64,000 bases of DNA from Glutinoglossum americanum (GCA_020080175.1 JAGHQL010000010.1:124001-188000); one strand, 5' to 3'; counted from the stretch's first letter, positions 22,194 through 33,929 are shown. Made by a program: numbers and translations. The notes: generated by a model not told the origin, from the letters alone.

Positions 22194-23998
22194 ATGAGTG
22201 CTTCAGATGTATGCAGAGCTCACATAGCTCCATCTCCAACTTATGGTGGTGTTGGGCTTTTCGCTAGCACTCCGATTCAACCAGGGTCCTTGATCTTGTC
22301 CCTCGAGGAACCGCTGCTGGCGATCCCGGATGTTGCATACCTGGAACAGACTTGTTCTGGCTGTTTCTGCTGGGTTCCTGATTCGGGAGCCGCCGAATAT
22401 AATGTTCAGCAATGGTTGACTTCTGGGCATTCTGCGGAGCCTAAGAGCCTAAAGACTTGTACGGGATGCAAGGTTGTGAGGTATTGCGATAAGGTAGGAG
22501 ACCAGTGGACTGCGTGTTCGTTTTGTGCATTGGGGCATTGCCCTTTCTCCTAAAAGATATCTGTGTTCGTGTATGGATTGGTGCTCTCAGCACAGCAGCG
22601 CGGGGGCACTCAAGCCTGCCAGGCAAGGCATTGAAGTCAATGGTCGCCGACTGACGAGATCCCACCCTAAACAGAGATGTCAAGCTCTCGCCTGGGATAA
22701 TCACCACAAATACGAATGCAAATTGTTTGCTCACTTACACCCTAAGATCCTGCCTACACCCGTGCGAGGCACTCTGAGGCTGCTGTTACTACGCCAGAAA
22801 GATCGACTGACAGATGAGCAATGGTCCGCTCTACTAAAGTTACTATCTCACTCCGAGGATTTTCGCAATGCCGGCGGAGAAAAATGGGAAGGCATCTGTT
22901 TGATGAGCAAAGGGGCTCACGCGTACTCCAAAACTGATTGCGGAGAAGATTTTGTGCGAGAATTGTTTTGTAGAGTGAGTACACCTCGTGTTAGGTACTA
23001 TTGGAGCTTTGCATTGACGAAAAACCCAGATAATTATCAATTCATTGACTCTGGCCACATCGACCTTTGATTCACTTGGCATATGCCTAGATCCCTTGGT
23101 CGCGTCTATAAATCACTCTTGTGATCCGAATGCGGTAGTTACCTTTGATGGCTCTCGTTTATGTCTCCGATCTACCAGCGGCATCGAAAAGGGTGGTGAA
23201 ATTTACATCAGCTACATTGATAGCAGCCACCCAACTGTTCGTAGGCAGTCTGAGCTGCAGAGCCGATACTTCTTTGCCTGTACTTGCACAAAATGCCAAC
23301 AGACCGGTCCTCGGCGGGGAGACAGCCTGTTCTGCCCGCAATGCGGAATGGAGAGCGTCATGGGTCAGACATGTCTGGATTGCGGCGCAAGCGGCCTAAC
23401 CGACTATTCGAGCATCGAAAATTTGTTATTCGACATGCTCGACAGAGGAAAGAAGGCTTTAGATCCCGAAAATGTTATAAAACCTCTTCGCAACTCGCTG
23501 GCCATACTACGAGAAACTCAGGTGTGGCCGGTCACCCGGCAACCTTTACCATCGATCCTCCACTCTTTAGCTATACAATTTCTCGCTCTGCAGCAATGGG
23601 CACAGTCTCTCGGGTATATGTTAAAGATTTACTTTGACATCGATCCCTTACTATTCCCGCAGCCGTGGCACCCAGAACGAGTGATGCATCACCTACGGCT
23701 AACAATGCTAGTGCTCCACCTCGCTGATCTGTCAGGTAATAACCACCCATCAGTGAAAGAGCTAGAACAGTACGGGCTAGAATACGGGGTTATCATCTGG
23801 GGTCTCCTTTATGAGATGAATGGAAACGTTGACAAAAGCCATGGCAAAGAGAGCAGATTCGCAAGGACGGTGAAGAGTAAATTTGAGGAGTTGAGGGTAG
23901 ATATGGCCAGAGGCGGTAATGAATTGCACAGGACCGTGAGCCAGTCAGCGCTGGATACGGAGTGGGCGAAGATGAGGAAAATTGCCGCGTCCTCTTGA
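22194..23998 (+). CDS. SET and MYND domain protein (SMYD-like lysine methyltransferase)
   Basis: There are three exons, 22194-22493, 22675-22974 and 23030-23998, with introns of 181 and 55 nt and a product of 522 aa. The start is the ATG giving MSASDVCRAH. The SET domain begins with GVGLFASTPIQPGSLIL and is split by a MYND zinc finger: C-x2-C at TCSGC, then CTGCKVVRYC, joined to RCQALAWDNHHKYEC. The SET core follows: ICLDPLVASINHSCDPNAVV and YISYID, then a post-SET cysteine cluster CTCTKC. A small extra zinc-ribbon-like segment CPQCGMESVMGQTCLDC follows, then a helical C-terminal region resembling the TPR-like part of SMYD proteins. SMYD enzymes transfer methyl groups from S-adenosylmethionine to lysines of histones or other proteins; the substrate here is unknown. 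Confidence 0.87.
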
Positions 23999-25218
23999 TA
24001 TGAAATTACGATAGGAAAACCCTGCCACGGCCCGCTCAAAGACCACGAATAGATTGGCTATGCGGCATCAAAGGAGTTATTACGGACGAAACAATTGCTT
24101 AATAGAGCATTGCAGCTGAGATATACCAGACCGAAAGTCCACCAAAGATACATACTAGAGAAGGTATCAGTGTTCATACCAGCATCAAACCCACCCCACA
24201 CCCCCAACTCATTCCGAGCCGCCAAGCTCCAACACTTATACAATCCCTCCACCGACCAAAGAAAACAAGGGATTAATTGTGGATAGCCTCCCTCCACAAT
24301 GGTAGGGGGAGAGTACAAGCCAATATCTCCCTCTCACCGCCAAATGCAACCACCGCCACACCACCCGCCCTAACCTATCTAACTCTGTCGTCTTTCCCGT
24401 GTACCCTAGCTCCAATTCGCCGCATTGCAAACACCTATCCGCCGCGCCAACACGACAGACAGTTTCCCCCTCCTTTTTGGCAGAAATGGGGGCTATCACG
24501 GCAACCAGCCCCGATAACTACCCATGCAATTGAGATGTCAGGAGGGCAGGAGGGAAGAGAGACAAGAAGTAAAAAATCACGAGGTCACCCCCGTGGTAGA
24601 GCAATAAAGAGAAAAAGGCAGCAAAAACTTATCGAAGTCCAAGCGAGAAAACAAACTAGGACTATCGAAGGGCACGGGAGACATCACCAACCGCTTTGGG
24701 CCCGAGATCACCAATGCTCAGTCACCGCGCTATCTACTTCAGTAAATAGGATATCCTTTGGGACGTCGACAGAGCTCGTCTCGTCTGAAACCGGTTGCCA
24801 CGCTAACCGAAATAGACTAAAGTTGATTTATGTGCCAAATGAGAGCAGAAATTCATCCCAAGAGGACTAGCCCCTTGACTGCGAGATGCACTCTCGGTAG
24901 CATCAATAGGATTAGTTCGGAGGTTCCGGCACGGTAGAAATGCGTCTTCTCACAATATCTCCGCCTAACGACGATACCTTTACAAACGAAGACACAGAAT
25001 ACCAACTCTTAAAGAGCTCGCTGGGGTTTGGCAAATGTCGACCTACTTTTGACGTTCAGTAGGAGGAGCTACGAGTGCTCTCATGGGCGTCACCAGAATG
25101 AGGAGGCTGCAGCGTTGGGCGGCCAGGTATTTACAGACCCCATTCGAATAGGGGGCCGCGAGCTGGACTTAGAATTCAGGCTAGTTTCGGGAGAGCATTT
25201 CAGGATGTCATTTCAAAT
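23999..25218. other. Intergenic, convergent 3' ends
   Basis: This 1.2 kb lies between the SET-MYND and HPM1-like stops. An open frame at 24277-24870 (+) is basic and of low complexity, without any recognisable domain or splice pattern, and is not called. No gene is supported. Confidence 0.5.
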
Positions 25219-26967
25219 CTAGCCAACAGGCAGCTCGAGCACGACACGCGCAACGCCTCCGCTCTTCTCAGCTACTTCAAACGTATCAAACAAGTACCTC
25301 TCCTGCCCCACATTCCCATACTCCTGCCGTAGCAGCCGCAGAAACTCCTGTACGCCTCCTCCAACACCAAAGTACACCATTTTCGCTGCCACTAGCGCCC
25401 GCGCAGCGTGGCTGCCGTGGCGATCCAACACCTCAACCAGTGTCTGCACGAATGCAGGCAAGCTGGCAGGTGAGTATATCGTCTCGCTTGCTAGCACCAA
25501 CCACGGTTTCACGTGAACGAGTTCGATGAACCTCAGACCCCATGCGCCGGAAAGGATGTCAACTACAATTCCGCGTGCATCAAGGTCTGCGGTGAACCTT
25601 TGGAGGAGACCAGGCGATATCTCTAAGTCATCGTCTGTTGGCCAGGGGTCGGGGATTGCGCCAGTGATCATAGCCCAGGAGAGGAGGAGGTTCGGGATGG
25701 TTACTAGGCGGAGAACGTCGGCGTTGTAGTCGGAGATTGAGAAGTGCGGGTTTTTAGTGTTGCGAATGAGAACCTGTTGGAAAAGGTAGAGGGTTGGAAG
25801 GGCGGTACCACTGCCTAACTGTGAGATACAATAGAATCAGCAATCTCTATCGAAGTTTCGGACTTGGTTATACACGTAAATATATCACCCATGGTCTCGT
25901 GTAGAGGACATATTCTAGAACCCATAGCGAGAACCTCCCAATGCAGGAATTTAAGACATTTGGAAAGAGACTTCCAAGAGCTACACACCTCCATAACTTT
26001 CAACCTCTCCTCTCCGCCACCCCACAGTCCCCCATCATCTACCAAAACCCTCACCAAATCCACCGAGCACTCCCAGCTCTTTAGCCCACCCTCATATACA
26101 TTCGCCCTAATGTCGTCATTCCCCAGATCGGCGAGGAGAGCTGAGTCCTCGTCGTCTTCTGCCATGAGCTGCATCCGGATGTCGAAGAGCTCCCGGCGCG
26201 GGATTTTGATCGTGTTGCCCTTCAGTGTTAAGATGGTCAGGGTGGTATAGGAGACTTTAGAGGGAAGGGTGGAGAGCTGGGGGGCTCTTTGTTGGTTAGT
26301 CCTGATGGCCTCAGAAAGGGAGAATGTGCGAGCGTGTAGGAAGGAAGAAGTGGGGGAAACCAAGGTATTTCCCCTCCCTCTCTTGATAACGTTCCATCCG
26401 AAAACACGAAGACCGAAATATATCCCCAACTCCAGTCGGACCGCACGTACAATCAGAAACAGAACCAGGACCATACATAAGAGACAGCCACAACCGTGAA
26501 CAACCACCTTGGAGTTGCACCCGACAACCGTCCTCCAGTAGCAAAGACACGCCCTCCCCCACCCATCAGGAGGAAGGCGTAGAAAGAGTCAGCATTCTAG
26601 CAACTAACTACCAGAGCAAAGAGACAGAAGCTATTCTCCCTCAACCAAATCCCCCTCCCCTTCCAAAAAGAAAGAAAGAAAAGAAAACCCCCGAACAACC
26701 ACTCTAACCAAAACCCCAGCAGACCAGAAGCCCCAGCGTAGAAAAAAAAAGGGAGAAAACACGCAAAAAAAAAAAAAAAAAGACAAACTAAGAAAGAAGT
26801 CTTACCAACCCCCCCAACCCATGCACCTTAGGTTCCAACTGTGCCGCTCCCGCCGCGACGGTGGTGCTGGCGGTGGCGGTGGCGGCCACATCCACAGGAA
26901 CTCCTTCATCCAGGTCGACATCGATATCATCACCCGAGAAACCGAAACTGAACGGTTGAGCGGCCAT
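25219..26967 (-). CDS. HPM1: Histidine protein methyltransferase 1-like (Hpm1/METTL18 family)
   Basis: There are three exons: 26806-26967, 25989-26276 and 25219-25818, encoding 349 aa. The N-terminus MAAQPFSFGFSGDDIDVD matches the FSFGF-acidic start of Hpm1. The second exon begins LSTLPSKVSY and ends LKVME, and the third begins LGSGTALPTLYLFQQ, so splicing recreates the S-adenosylmethionine-binding motif I (MELGSGTALP). DYNADVLRLVTIPNLLLSW matches the next conserved block. Yeast Hpm1 methylates a histidine of ribosomal protein Rpl3 and affects 60S assembly; the same activity is inferred. The first intron is unusually long (529 nt) and contains A-tracts and polypurine runs; the second is 170 nt. 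Convergent with the SET-MYND gene. Confidence 0.85.
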
Positions 26968-27693
26968 TATCCTGCATACGCGACAGGCAGATGGAGATAG
27001 ACCACCCCGGCGTCAATTGGGCAGTGAGTCCTTTTTTTCTCTCCGGATAGCTAGGATGGAAGCAAGGATAGATGTATACGATACGCAACTAGTCGGGGTG
27101 GGTTTTTGGGTTTATGAGATGGGCTTCCCAAAAACTCGGGTCTAGGAGCGACAAGTGGATATACCCTGGGTAACCTCTTCTGGTCGGGTATTAAGCCCAG
27201 CTATGGGTTTTGTATGACGGACCCTTTAAGCATGGTTTCTTCGGCCGTTTCGACTAATTTTCAATGGACCCTGAAGGTGGGTTCCCTGGGGGCCACCTTG
27301 GCAACTATTTACAAATGCTACTCGATTTATCAATCAAGCTGATAGTTGAGATGGGATACCATTGACCCCTTGGCGGTAGAGGGTACCAGTGTCGGAAAAG
27401 GACAGAGGCTCTTTTCATCCCCTTCGCTTCAATCGCTCATCACTCAGAAAACCAACAAAATAGATGTTCCTGACCTAGCTTTCTCTAGCTTGTAGCTAAC
27501 TACTTGTTTCGACTGGCTTTCACCCTAAAAGGTTAGCAAAAATGATAGGCGGCCTCTAGACATGTCGGATGTCGCCATCCTGCGCTGTATCCAGTGTTCT
27601 CTATCGGTGCACCGCATGAAGGATATTTGATGACGAAAAGGAAAAAGGAATGAGGGAAATCTTTCACATCTGGATTCCGCTGGTTGGACGGCC
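26968..27693. other. Intergenic, upstream of HPM1 and downstream of cystathionine gamma-lyase
   Basis: This 726-bp stretch should hold the HPM1 promoter and the lyase 3' UTR. No coding potential or repeats are recognised. Confidence 0.5.
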
Positions 27694-29137
27694 TCAGGAA
27701 GAAAACCCGTTCACCCCATTGGAGCCATTGATCTTCGGCAACACAACCGCCTTCTCTAGCGCTTGGAGAATGTCTGCTCTCAGATCTTCAGCGTCTTCGA
27801 TGCCGCAGCTTAGTCTCACAAGGTCATCAAAGACCCCTGCGGCTTCTCGCTGCTCTTTTGGTATTCCAGCGTGCGTCATGCTACTGGGCACTTCTACCAA
27901 GCTCTCCACACCACCCAGGCTCTCCGCTAGAGTGAAAACCTGCGTGCTCGCGCAGAAACGCTCTGCGGCCTCAATCCCACCCTTGATACGGAAGCTCAAC
28001 ATGCCGCCGCCCATACCCTTGCGATGCTGCTTCGTTGCAATGTAGCGGTGGGGGTGTGAGTTTAGGCCTGGGTAGTTGACGGCAATGACGTTGGGGGAGG
28101 CCTCAAGAGCTAAGGCAACTGCAGTAGCATTGACGGTGGCTTCCCTAGCGCGGAGGTGGAGAGTTTTCAGGCCGCGGTGTGCGAGCCAACAATCGAACGG
28201 AGAGGGCACGGCACCAATAGCATTTTGAAGGAAAGATAGGCGATCCTTGAGTGTGTCGGAATTGAAAGCTGCAACGCCCATGAGTACATCCTATAGACGG
28301 AAGCATTAGCGCCTGTAGATGGTAGCTCTCTCGGGCTATATTGGAGACTTACGGAATGGCCATTTATGTACTTCGTAACAGAATGGACGACGATATCCGC
28401 GCCATGGTCCAGTGGGTTTTGAATATACGGGCTCAAGAACGTATTATCGACAACTACCATAATCCCGTGCTGGTGCGCTATAGTCGCAACTGCGCGTATG
28501 TCAACCAGGCTCAGCGTTGGGTTACTTGGCGATTCGATCCAGATTAGTTTGGTGTCGCCCGGACGGATTAACTCCGCAATATCGATCTCAATGCTTGGGG
28601 AGAATGTCACTTGAACGCCATGTGCGGCGGCCACCTTAGTGAAGTAACGATGGGTCCCACCGTAGACGTCAGACACAGAGACGACATGGGAGCCTGATGC
28701 AAGGGACTGGAGAATGGTTGCTGTAGTTGCAGAGCCCGAGGAGAAAGCGAGCGCGTAGCGGGCATGTTCTAGTGAAGCAACAGCCTTCTCAAAATTGTCA
28801 CTATACGGTGTGGTTAGAATAAAGTCGGCATACAGATAGCTTCGTTCCATTAAGTATCACCTACCGGTTGGGGTTCCCGCTCCTGCTATATTCGTACAGT
28901 CCAACTGGTTGACTGACACCGGTCTGCGCAAATGTAGTAGAGAGTGAGATCTACGTTCCACATTAGTAATCAGTCAATCCCGGACTATAGTAGCTCGGAT
29001 TTAACACTCACAGGCTCAATGACAGCACCAGTCACTGGATCGTGGGGAGAACCAGCATGCACAGCAAGAGTTCCGAATCGGTGGACCGGTGAAGGAGCTC
29101 GAGGAGGGGTCTCAATGGACTTGTCGAATTGCGTCAT
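27694..29137 (-). CDS. CYS3: Cystathionine gamma-lyase (PLP enzyme of transsulfuration)
   Basis: There are four exons, 29012-29137, 28865-28950, 28353-28800 and 27694-28290, with introns of 61-64 nt and a product of 418 aa, the usual length for the family. The N-terminus runs HRFGTLAVHAGSPHDPVTGAV, followed by the phosphate-binding YEYSRSGNPNR, GSATTATILQ, the ESPSNPTLSLVDI and DNTFLSPYIQNPL segments, and the pyridoxal-phosphate lysine in SVTKYINGHSDVLMG. The C-terminal half includes LESLGGVES-type sequence (LAESLGGVESLVEVPSSMTH) and VRLSCGIEDAEDL. The enzyme splits cystathionine into cysteine, 2-oxobutyrate and ammonia in the cytosol. Related Cys/Met-metabolism enzymes such as cystathionine beta-lyase share the fold; closeness to yeast Cys3 favours gamma-lyase. 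Confidence 0.9.
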
Positions 29138-30183
29138 TTCGAATTACCGGTTGGGGTTCCAGGAGTGCAGAGTGGTATATCAAGTGCTATGCGGTGTGTT
29201 TAGGTGGGAGGATTTTAAATGGGGTCTCGCGGGGAAGGCGCCTGCGTGACACAACAAAGAGGTTGGATTGTAATGGACCAAAATGCCCTACGCTATGTTT
29301 CACACGAAAAATTTAGACTCAATGGGATGGGATGTGCGGCGACTTTTATCTGCTTGCCGTTCAAGCTTAATAATCTTAACCCACGGGGCATTCAGCCTGG
29401 CATACATTCGGATCACATATGTCAGCATCGTCGGTCGTGATCCATTCGTGTCTATCGCATGCGGGTAGTTGGAATAGGGCGGCCTATCCAACGTCGGGGT
29501 TTTTCTACCGTTGTGCGGTGTAGATATCTCGAAATAACAAAGTCCTCGCTTGTTGGCTTCTGGCTCTGTGCAAGATGAAAAATTTTAGGAACGCAATCTC
29601 CAGCGGCTCGGATGCTAGGATTGCGCCATAACCCATACATATTCATCATACCCGCCGCCATCAATCGCTCGGGAACGTCAATTCTGATCCATGTCCTCTG
29701 CCAAGTAGGTTTTCGGGCACATACCAACAGCTGCGCTGAAGGTTTAGTCGGTTTAACTCGTCAGTGAGACATTTCTCTCAATGGTCATCATGAATATTGT
29801 GTGGACGTTAGCCGGTTCTTTGATCACAAAATCTTGTTCGATTTCTTAGGTGGGTATGTCACAGGATTCTATTGGTGTCGCCCATGTTTGGACTTATGAC
29901 CAGAGCGTCATCCTTGCCACTTCCTTTGGAGCCGCAGGTTTCAAAGTCGGGGGAGCCTCATCGGGCACATGAATTTCGGGTCTGCCATCGCTTCTTTTCC
30001 ACACCCGTCAATGCCTGGTCGAAGTATTCCTCGGCCACCCCGATCCATGCTATATCAATGCCGTTCCGGACCGATACTGAAAGACCCAATCAGGATGCAC
30101 CATTGAACTCCTAGTAAATGCAGATCTATACAAAGATCGAGTATGAAATTCCCCGTCTTCCTTTGGAATAAGAGTGCGGCCGT
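29138..30183. other. Intergenic
   Basis: This lies between the lyase start and the CGR1 stop. Open frames at about 29452-29727 (-) and 29872-30114 (+) resemble no family and have no supporting splice structure. Nothing else is seen. Confidence 0.5.
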
Positions 30184-30751
30184 TCAGGACTTTAGAAGTT
30201 TGTTACGCTTCTCTCTCCTCTTCAAACGATCTACCCGTTTCTGATGCATCTTCTGAGCTAGCCTCTCGTGTCGTTCTCGCTCTTCCTTAGCTGCACGCTT
30301 GTCCCTGATTGCTTGAATACGTTTCTATAGATATTAGCAATTAATAGTCCCGCTTCGAAGGATAAGAGCGTCCACAAGCATCCCCAGTGCGTACCTGCCG
30401 TTCTGCTTCCTTCTCCTCTTTCATCTCCTTCTCCTTAGCCCTCATCGCCGCGAGAGCTGTCCGTTCCTCTACGCGCTTGGCCCATGAGCTCGTGGCTCCG
30501 GTTGCTGCTTTTGGACGGAAGGCGGACTTTGGGGCATGCCATTGCTTGCCTGAAATAAAGTCAGCCAAGTCGTTCTCTTTTCTTGCTCCAGGCGCTTGTT
30601 GTTGCTGTCGCGGGACATAGCTTTGTGTATATAGGCCGCTCGGGTTCAACCCAAAGCAGAGACAATAGAACGACATACCGTTTTTGCGCATGCCAGGGAC
30701 CATATTTGAAGTTGGCAGAGTAACTGGTGCTGGTGTAGTTGAGACCTCCAT
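30184..30751 (-). CDS. CGR1: rRNA-processing protein CGR1
   Basis: There are three exons, 30679-30751, 30395-30549 and 30184-30324, with introns of 129 and 70 nt and a product of 122 aa. The short variable N-terminus ends [18 protein letters not shown], the CGR1 signature. The rest is a highly charged, Lys/Arg/Glu-rich coiled coil ([18 protein letters not shown] then [20 protein letters not shown]) ending [11 protein letters not shown]. Cgr1 is a small nucleolar protein needed for processing of pre-rRNA to the 60S subunit. The upstream side of this gene borders the accessory island, whose inverted end lies 128 bp from the start codon. Confidence 0.92.
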
Positions 30752-30878
30752 TGGTGAATGTTTTCTGTCTGGGTGGGATTTCGCACAGAAGAAAAGTTCG
30801 ATTGGGGGTCTTGGCTCTAAAAGAAAACAGAAATCCGCAATTCACACTCGCACCTCAGCTAGCCAGCGCCGCTTTAGA

Positions 30879-30957
30879 GGGTGAGCTGGGTGAGCCTCAC
30901 CCTGAGCTCGCGCGAGCCTGGTGAGCCTGAGTGATGCTCACCCAGAGCTCGCGTGAG
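30879..30957. repeat. Left GTGAGC-rich end block
   Basis: GTGAGC or its complement GCTCAC occurs five times in under 80 bp, with GAGCTCGCGCGAGC and GAGCTCGCGTGAGC between. It matches in inverted orientation the block at 36525-36632. Confidence 0.7.
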
Positions 30958-31037
30958 CATACCACTTCATCCTTTACATCCCGCCTCGGCTATGTTTGGG
31001 GCGCCCAGTGGACCTGACGCTCAAAATGGACCCGGCC

Positions 31038-31143
31038 CTTGCTATCTTTCGACCCTGACTTGCTGTCCTTTAACTCTAGCCTGGCTATCCTTCTACTCTA
31101 GCTTGCTATTTTTCAATCCTAGCTTACTGTCCTTCAACTCTAG
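31038..31143. repeat. 21-nt tandem repeat, five diverged copies
   Basis: The five units are 31038-31058, 31059-31079, 31080-31101, 31102-31122 and 31123-31143. Each follows the pattern CTTGCTRTCCTTYAACTCTAG, with substitutions between copies; one is 22 nt. Two more units of the same pattern lie at 31475-31495 and 31496-31516. Confidence 0.85.
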
Positions 31144-31859
31144 GGTAACAGCGGTACCCTGTCGGCTTTCTGGTGGGGTGGTGGTCAGGTGACCGCGGGC
31201 ATTGAGTAAGCCCCAGTGGGCTCCTGAGGGCAGCGATCAGTTCATCAGCCAGTTTACTAGCTGGCTCTATATAATCAAGACTATTTTTCTTGCTCCCGGC
31301 CTGTATATGTAGCACATAGCTGTCGGACAGCCAGCGGACTGCTATCAACTGACCATAGACGTAGACGGCGTATCGATACAGTAGTTAGAGTGCTTATCGG
31401 CCTACTAGTAGTCTGACATCGTCACACTACTATCGCCCACCTACGCACCAGTGGCATAGGGTCCTTACATCTAGCCTGTTATCCTTCGACATTAGCCTAC
31501 TGTTCTTTAACTTTAGCCTCTCTCAAATTATACTCTATAAGTATAATATAGAGAGTACTAAGTAGGCTTCTTGTTAGAGATGTTTATAATCTACATCTAG
31601 TGCCAAGAGCTGGAGAGCAGCTTGTGTCAAAAGCAATGCAATGTTCGATAATCTGTTGCCCCTCACCTACCTAATACAGCTACTTCTTCCAGAGCATTAG
31701 ATACAAGGCCCTGTGCTTATCAGATCTCAACCTCGACTGGTGACTGCATCTGGCACTGGTCAAGTCAACCGGCTGGCAGTGTTGCGTGACATATAAGACT
31801 ACTGGGGATCTCAAAACTTCTCTCTTGATACTGATAAGTGATTTAGATTCCACGGCAGG
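31144..31859. other. Non-coding part of the island upstream of the HET gene
   Basis: Contains the two outlying 21-nt units, an AT-rich inverted repeat (TACTCTATAAGTATAATATAG, about 31531-31557) and, on the minus strand at 31124-31348, a 74-codon open frame of unknown origin (starting IAVRWLSDSYVLHIQAG). The last 100 bp are the presumed HET promoter. Confidence 0.45.
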
Positions 31860-33722
31860 ATGAGTATCTACAGAGTTGTGGCCCTCCCAGCCACCCCACT
31901 GCCGATCCGGTTACTACGTCTCTTCCCTGCTCCAACACTAAACGATGATATCAAGTGTGAACTATTTCCTAGCAACTTGGACGGAGAGCATACCTTCGAA
32001 GCGCTATCGTACACGTGGGGGTCTGAAGCTAATCCAGCGACAATCACGCTTCAGGGGGAGGCGCGCGAGGTGACGCAGAATCTCGCTGCCGCTCTCAGAC
32101 ACCTACGCTTCCATGATAGAGACAGGGTGCTTTGGGTCGACGCCCTGTGCATCAACCAGAATGATACAGTCGAGAAGTCAATGCAGGTCGACCAGATGCG
32201 CCAAGTTTATACGAGATCATGTACGAGCCGAGTCTTGGTTTGGCTCGGGGACGAAGGCACAGCGGGCGCTGCACTCAAGTTCATGAAGCAGCTAAAAGCC
32301 TCCAGCGGTCGGAATGCGAAGCTGTCGAAAACTACGGCGAGATATTTTCCGGACAATATGAGTGGGCTGCAAATCGTCGCAGCTCTCGGGGCGGCGAGTG
32401 CTGGGGGCGCGAACCTGACATCCGGCCTTCTCGAAGCTGCCAACGCTTCCACAATTGCGTTGCAAGATGATATCATGAAAGCATATGAGAGCCCCGACTA
32501 TTTTCCTCGGCTCCTGGTTGAAGACTCAGGAGATTGGAAAATCTGCGAAGACCTGCTCAGCCGAAACTACTGGACTCGAACCTGGATCCTCCAGGAAGTC
32601 ATCCACGCTGGCGAGGTTTTGGTGCACATTGGTAGACTGGCCCCGATCGACATCGACTCCCTTTGCGAGCTGGCTGTATCGTTTCAGAAGTGGTTCAATC
32701 CAGTATCTGAGTTCGCTCGTACGGGGCTCATCTTGTCGGCTCAACATATCAGCAGTATTGCCGACCCCAGCTCTCCATTCCTGTTACATGAACTTATCAA
32801 AGCTGCTGGGAGGGGCGAGCTCGTCCATGAGATGATCAAGGACATGCGTGAGAAGTATCAGGAAGGAGCAAAAAATGAAGGAGCAGCATTTTCGCCAGCA
32901 CTGGCTCCACTGCTGGCCAAGACGAGACGGCATCTTGCCAAAGACGCTCGTGACAAGATCTATGGATTGGTGGGCATGAGCAACAACTCTTATCAGATCA
33001 AAACAAACTATGAAACCAGTATAGAGGATCTCTATACGACCACAACTCGCCATCTTCTTTCGCGTGTGCTGGTAGTTCTCTCGTGGGTTGAGTCTCCGGA
33101 TCGCGAGAAATCGGGGCTGGATCTACCGTCATGGGTTGTCGACTTCACCACCACGCAGGAACCGTTAGTCTTGATGATGTATACAGCGTTGATGGGGTTC
33201 TCCGCGAATAAGAACTTCCCGCCTACAGCTGCGAAAGAGCCGCATCTTGAGCAAGCACTTGACTGCCGAGTACTGATTCTCCGCGGTATCCAGGTCGGCA
33301 GGATTCTGGAGGTACGAACCGTGCGGATTCCCTCGCCGGACGAAAAAGACGACCAAGAAGTACGAATATTTGGCTACGAGACGGTTGGCGATAATCCCAC
33401 GATCCACGCCATTGACAGGCCAGGATTGACACCGTCCTTCAGAAACACCAGTTGGGGGCCCAAGAAGTGCCAGCCAAATGATATCATTATCGTTGCGCCA
33501 GGGTCAACAGTTCCTCTCGTGTTGAGGAGCGACGGCGGAGAGTGGCTCTTTGTTGGGATGTGTTGGGTTATCGAGTCGGAGATACAGAATTGGAAGAAGA
33601 TGATCGAGGCTTCCTCGGCTCCAGGAGTCTCGAGTATGGATCCGGGACTCTCGAGTATTATGGCTGGCGGTGTCTGCACTGCTGCTAAGGAATCTGATGT
33701 GAAGTTATTTCATATTCGTTGA
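31860..33722 (+). CDS. HET-domain protein (heterokaryon incompatibility type), intact
   Basis: This is a single exon of 620 aa with the ATG at 31860. The N-terminal HET domain (about residues 40-260) has all three classic blocks: FEALSYTWGS, then VLWVDALCINQND with the QVDQMRQVY that follows, and the TWILQEVIHA region further on. The middle part holds KDARDKIYGLVGMS and a segment resembling other HET-domain proteins, and the C-terminal region contains DIIIVAPGSTVPLVLR and a final KLFHIR. HET-domain proteins trigger cell death after fusion of incompatible hyphae or in response to other non-self signals; the partner gene for this one is not in the window. The open frame is unbroken despite lying next to decayed transposon sequence, which suggests selection or recent arrival. 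The genes flanking the island are unrelated to it. Confidence 0.88.
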   Translation: MSIYRVVALPATPLPIRLLRLFPAPTLNDDIKCELFPSNLDGEHTFEALSYTWGSEANPATITLQGEAREVTQNLAAALRHLRFHDRDRVLWVDALCINQNDTVEKSMQVDQMRQVYTRSCTSRVLVWLGDEGTAGAALKFMKQLKASSGRNAKLSKTTARYFPDNMSGLQIVAALGAASAGGANLTSGLLEAANASTIALQDDIMKAYESPDYFPRLLVEDSGDWKICEDLLSRNYWTRTWILQEVIHAGEVLVHIGRLAPIDIDSLCELAVSFQKWFNPVSEFARTGLILSAQHISSIADPSSPFLLHELIKAAGRGELVHEMIKDMREKYQEGAKNEGAAFSPALAPLLAKTRRHLAKDARDKIYGLVGMSNNSYQIKTNYETSIEDLYTTTTRHLLSRVLVVLSWVESPDREKSGLDLPSWVVDFTTTQEPLVLMMYTALMGFSANKNFPPTAAKEPHLEQALDCRVLILRGIQVGRILEVRTVRIPSPDEKDDQEVRIFGYETVGDNPTIHAIDRPGLTPSFRNTSWGPKKCQPNDIIIVAPGSTVPLVLRSDGGEWLFVGMCWVIESEIQNWKKMIEASSAPGVSSMDPGLSSIMAGGVCTAAKESDVKLFHIR

Positions 33723-33929
33723 TCAGCTTTACTCAGTTGAATAATATACTCTAATCTGTCAGAAGTCTTTTATTACACTAGTGAATGATCCAATATTCTA
33801 AGGCCAGCGCGATTTGTCCCCACACTCTTGCAAGGGTTGAAATTAACCACTCAATTAGGCCTGACGCGCGTTTCTCCTGTGTTCGCTCACAACTTCAACG
33901 TTCGATTTGCTCTTTCTCTCACCGAATCT

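Noticed and set aside
24277-24870. A 197-codon frame between two convergent genes
   Set aside because: Basic and low-complexity with no recognised motif; no start or intron evidence.
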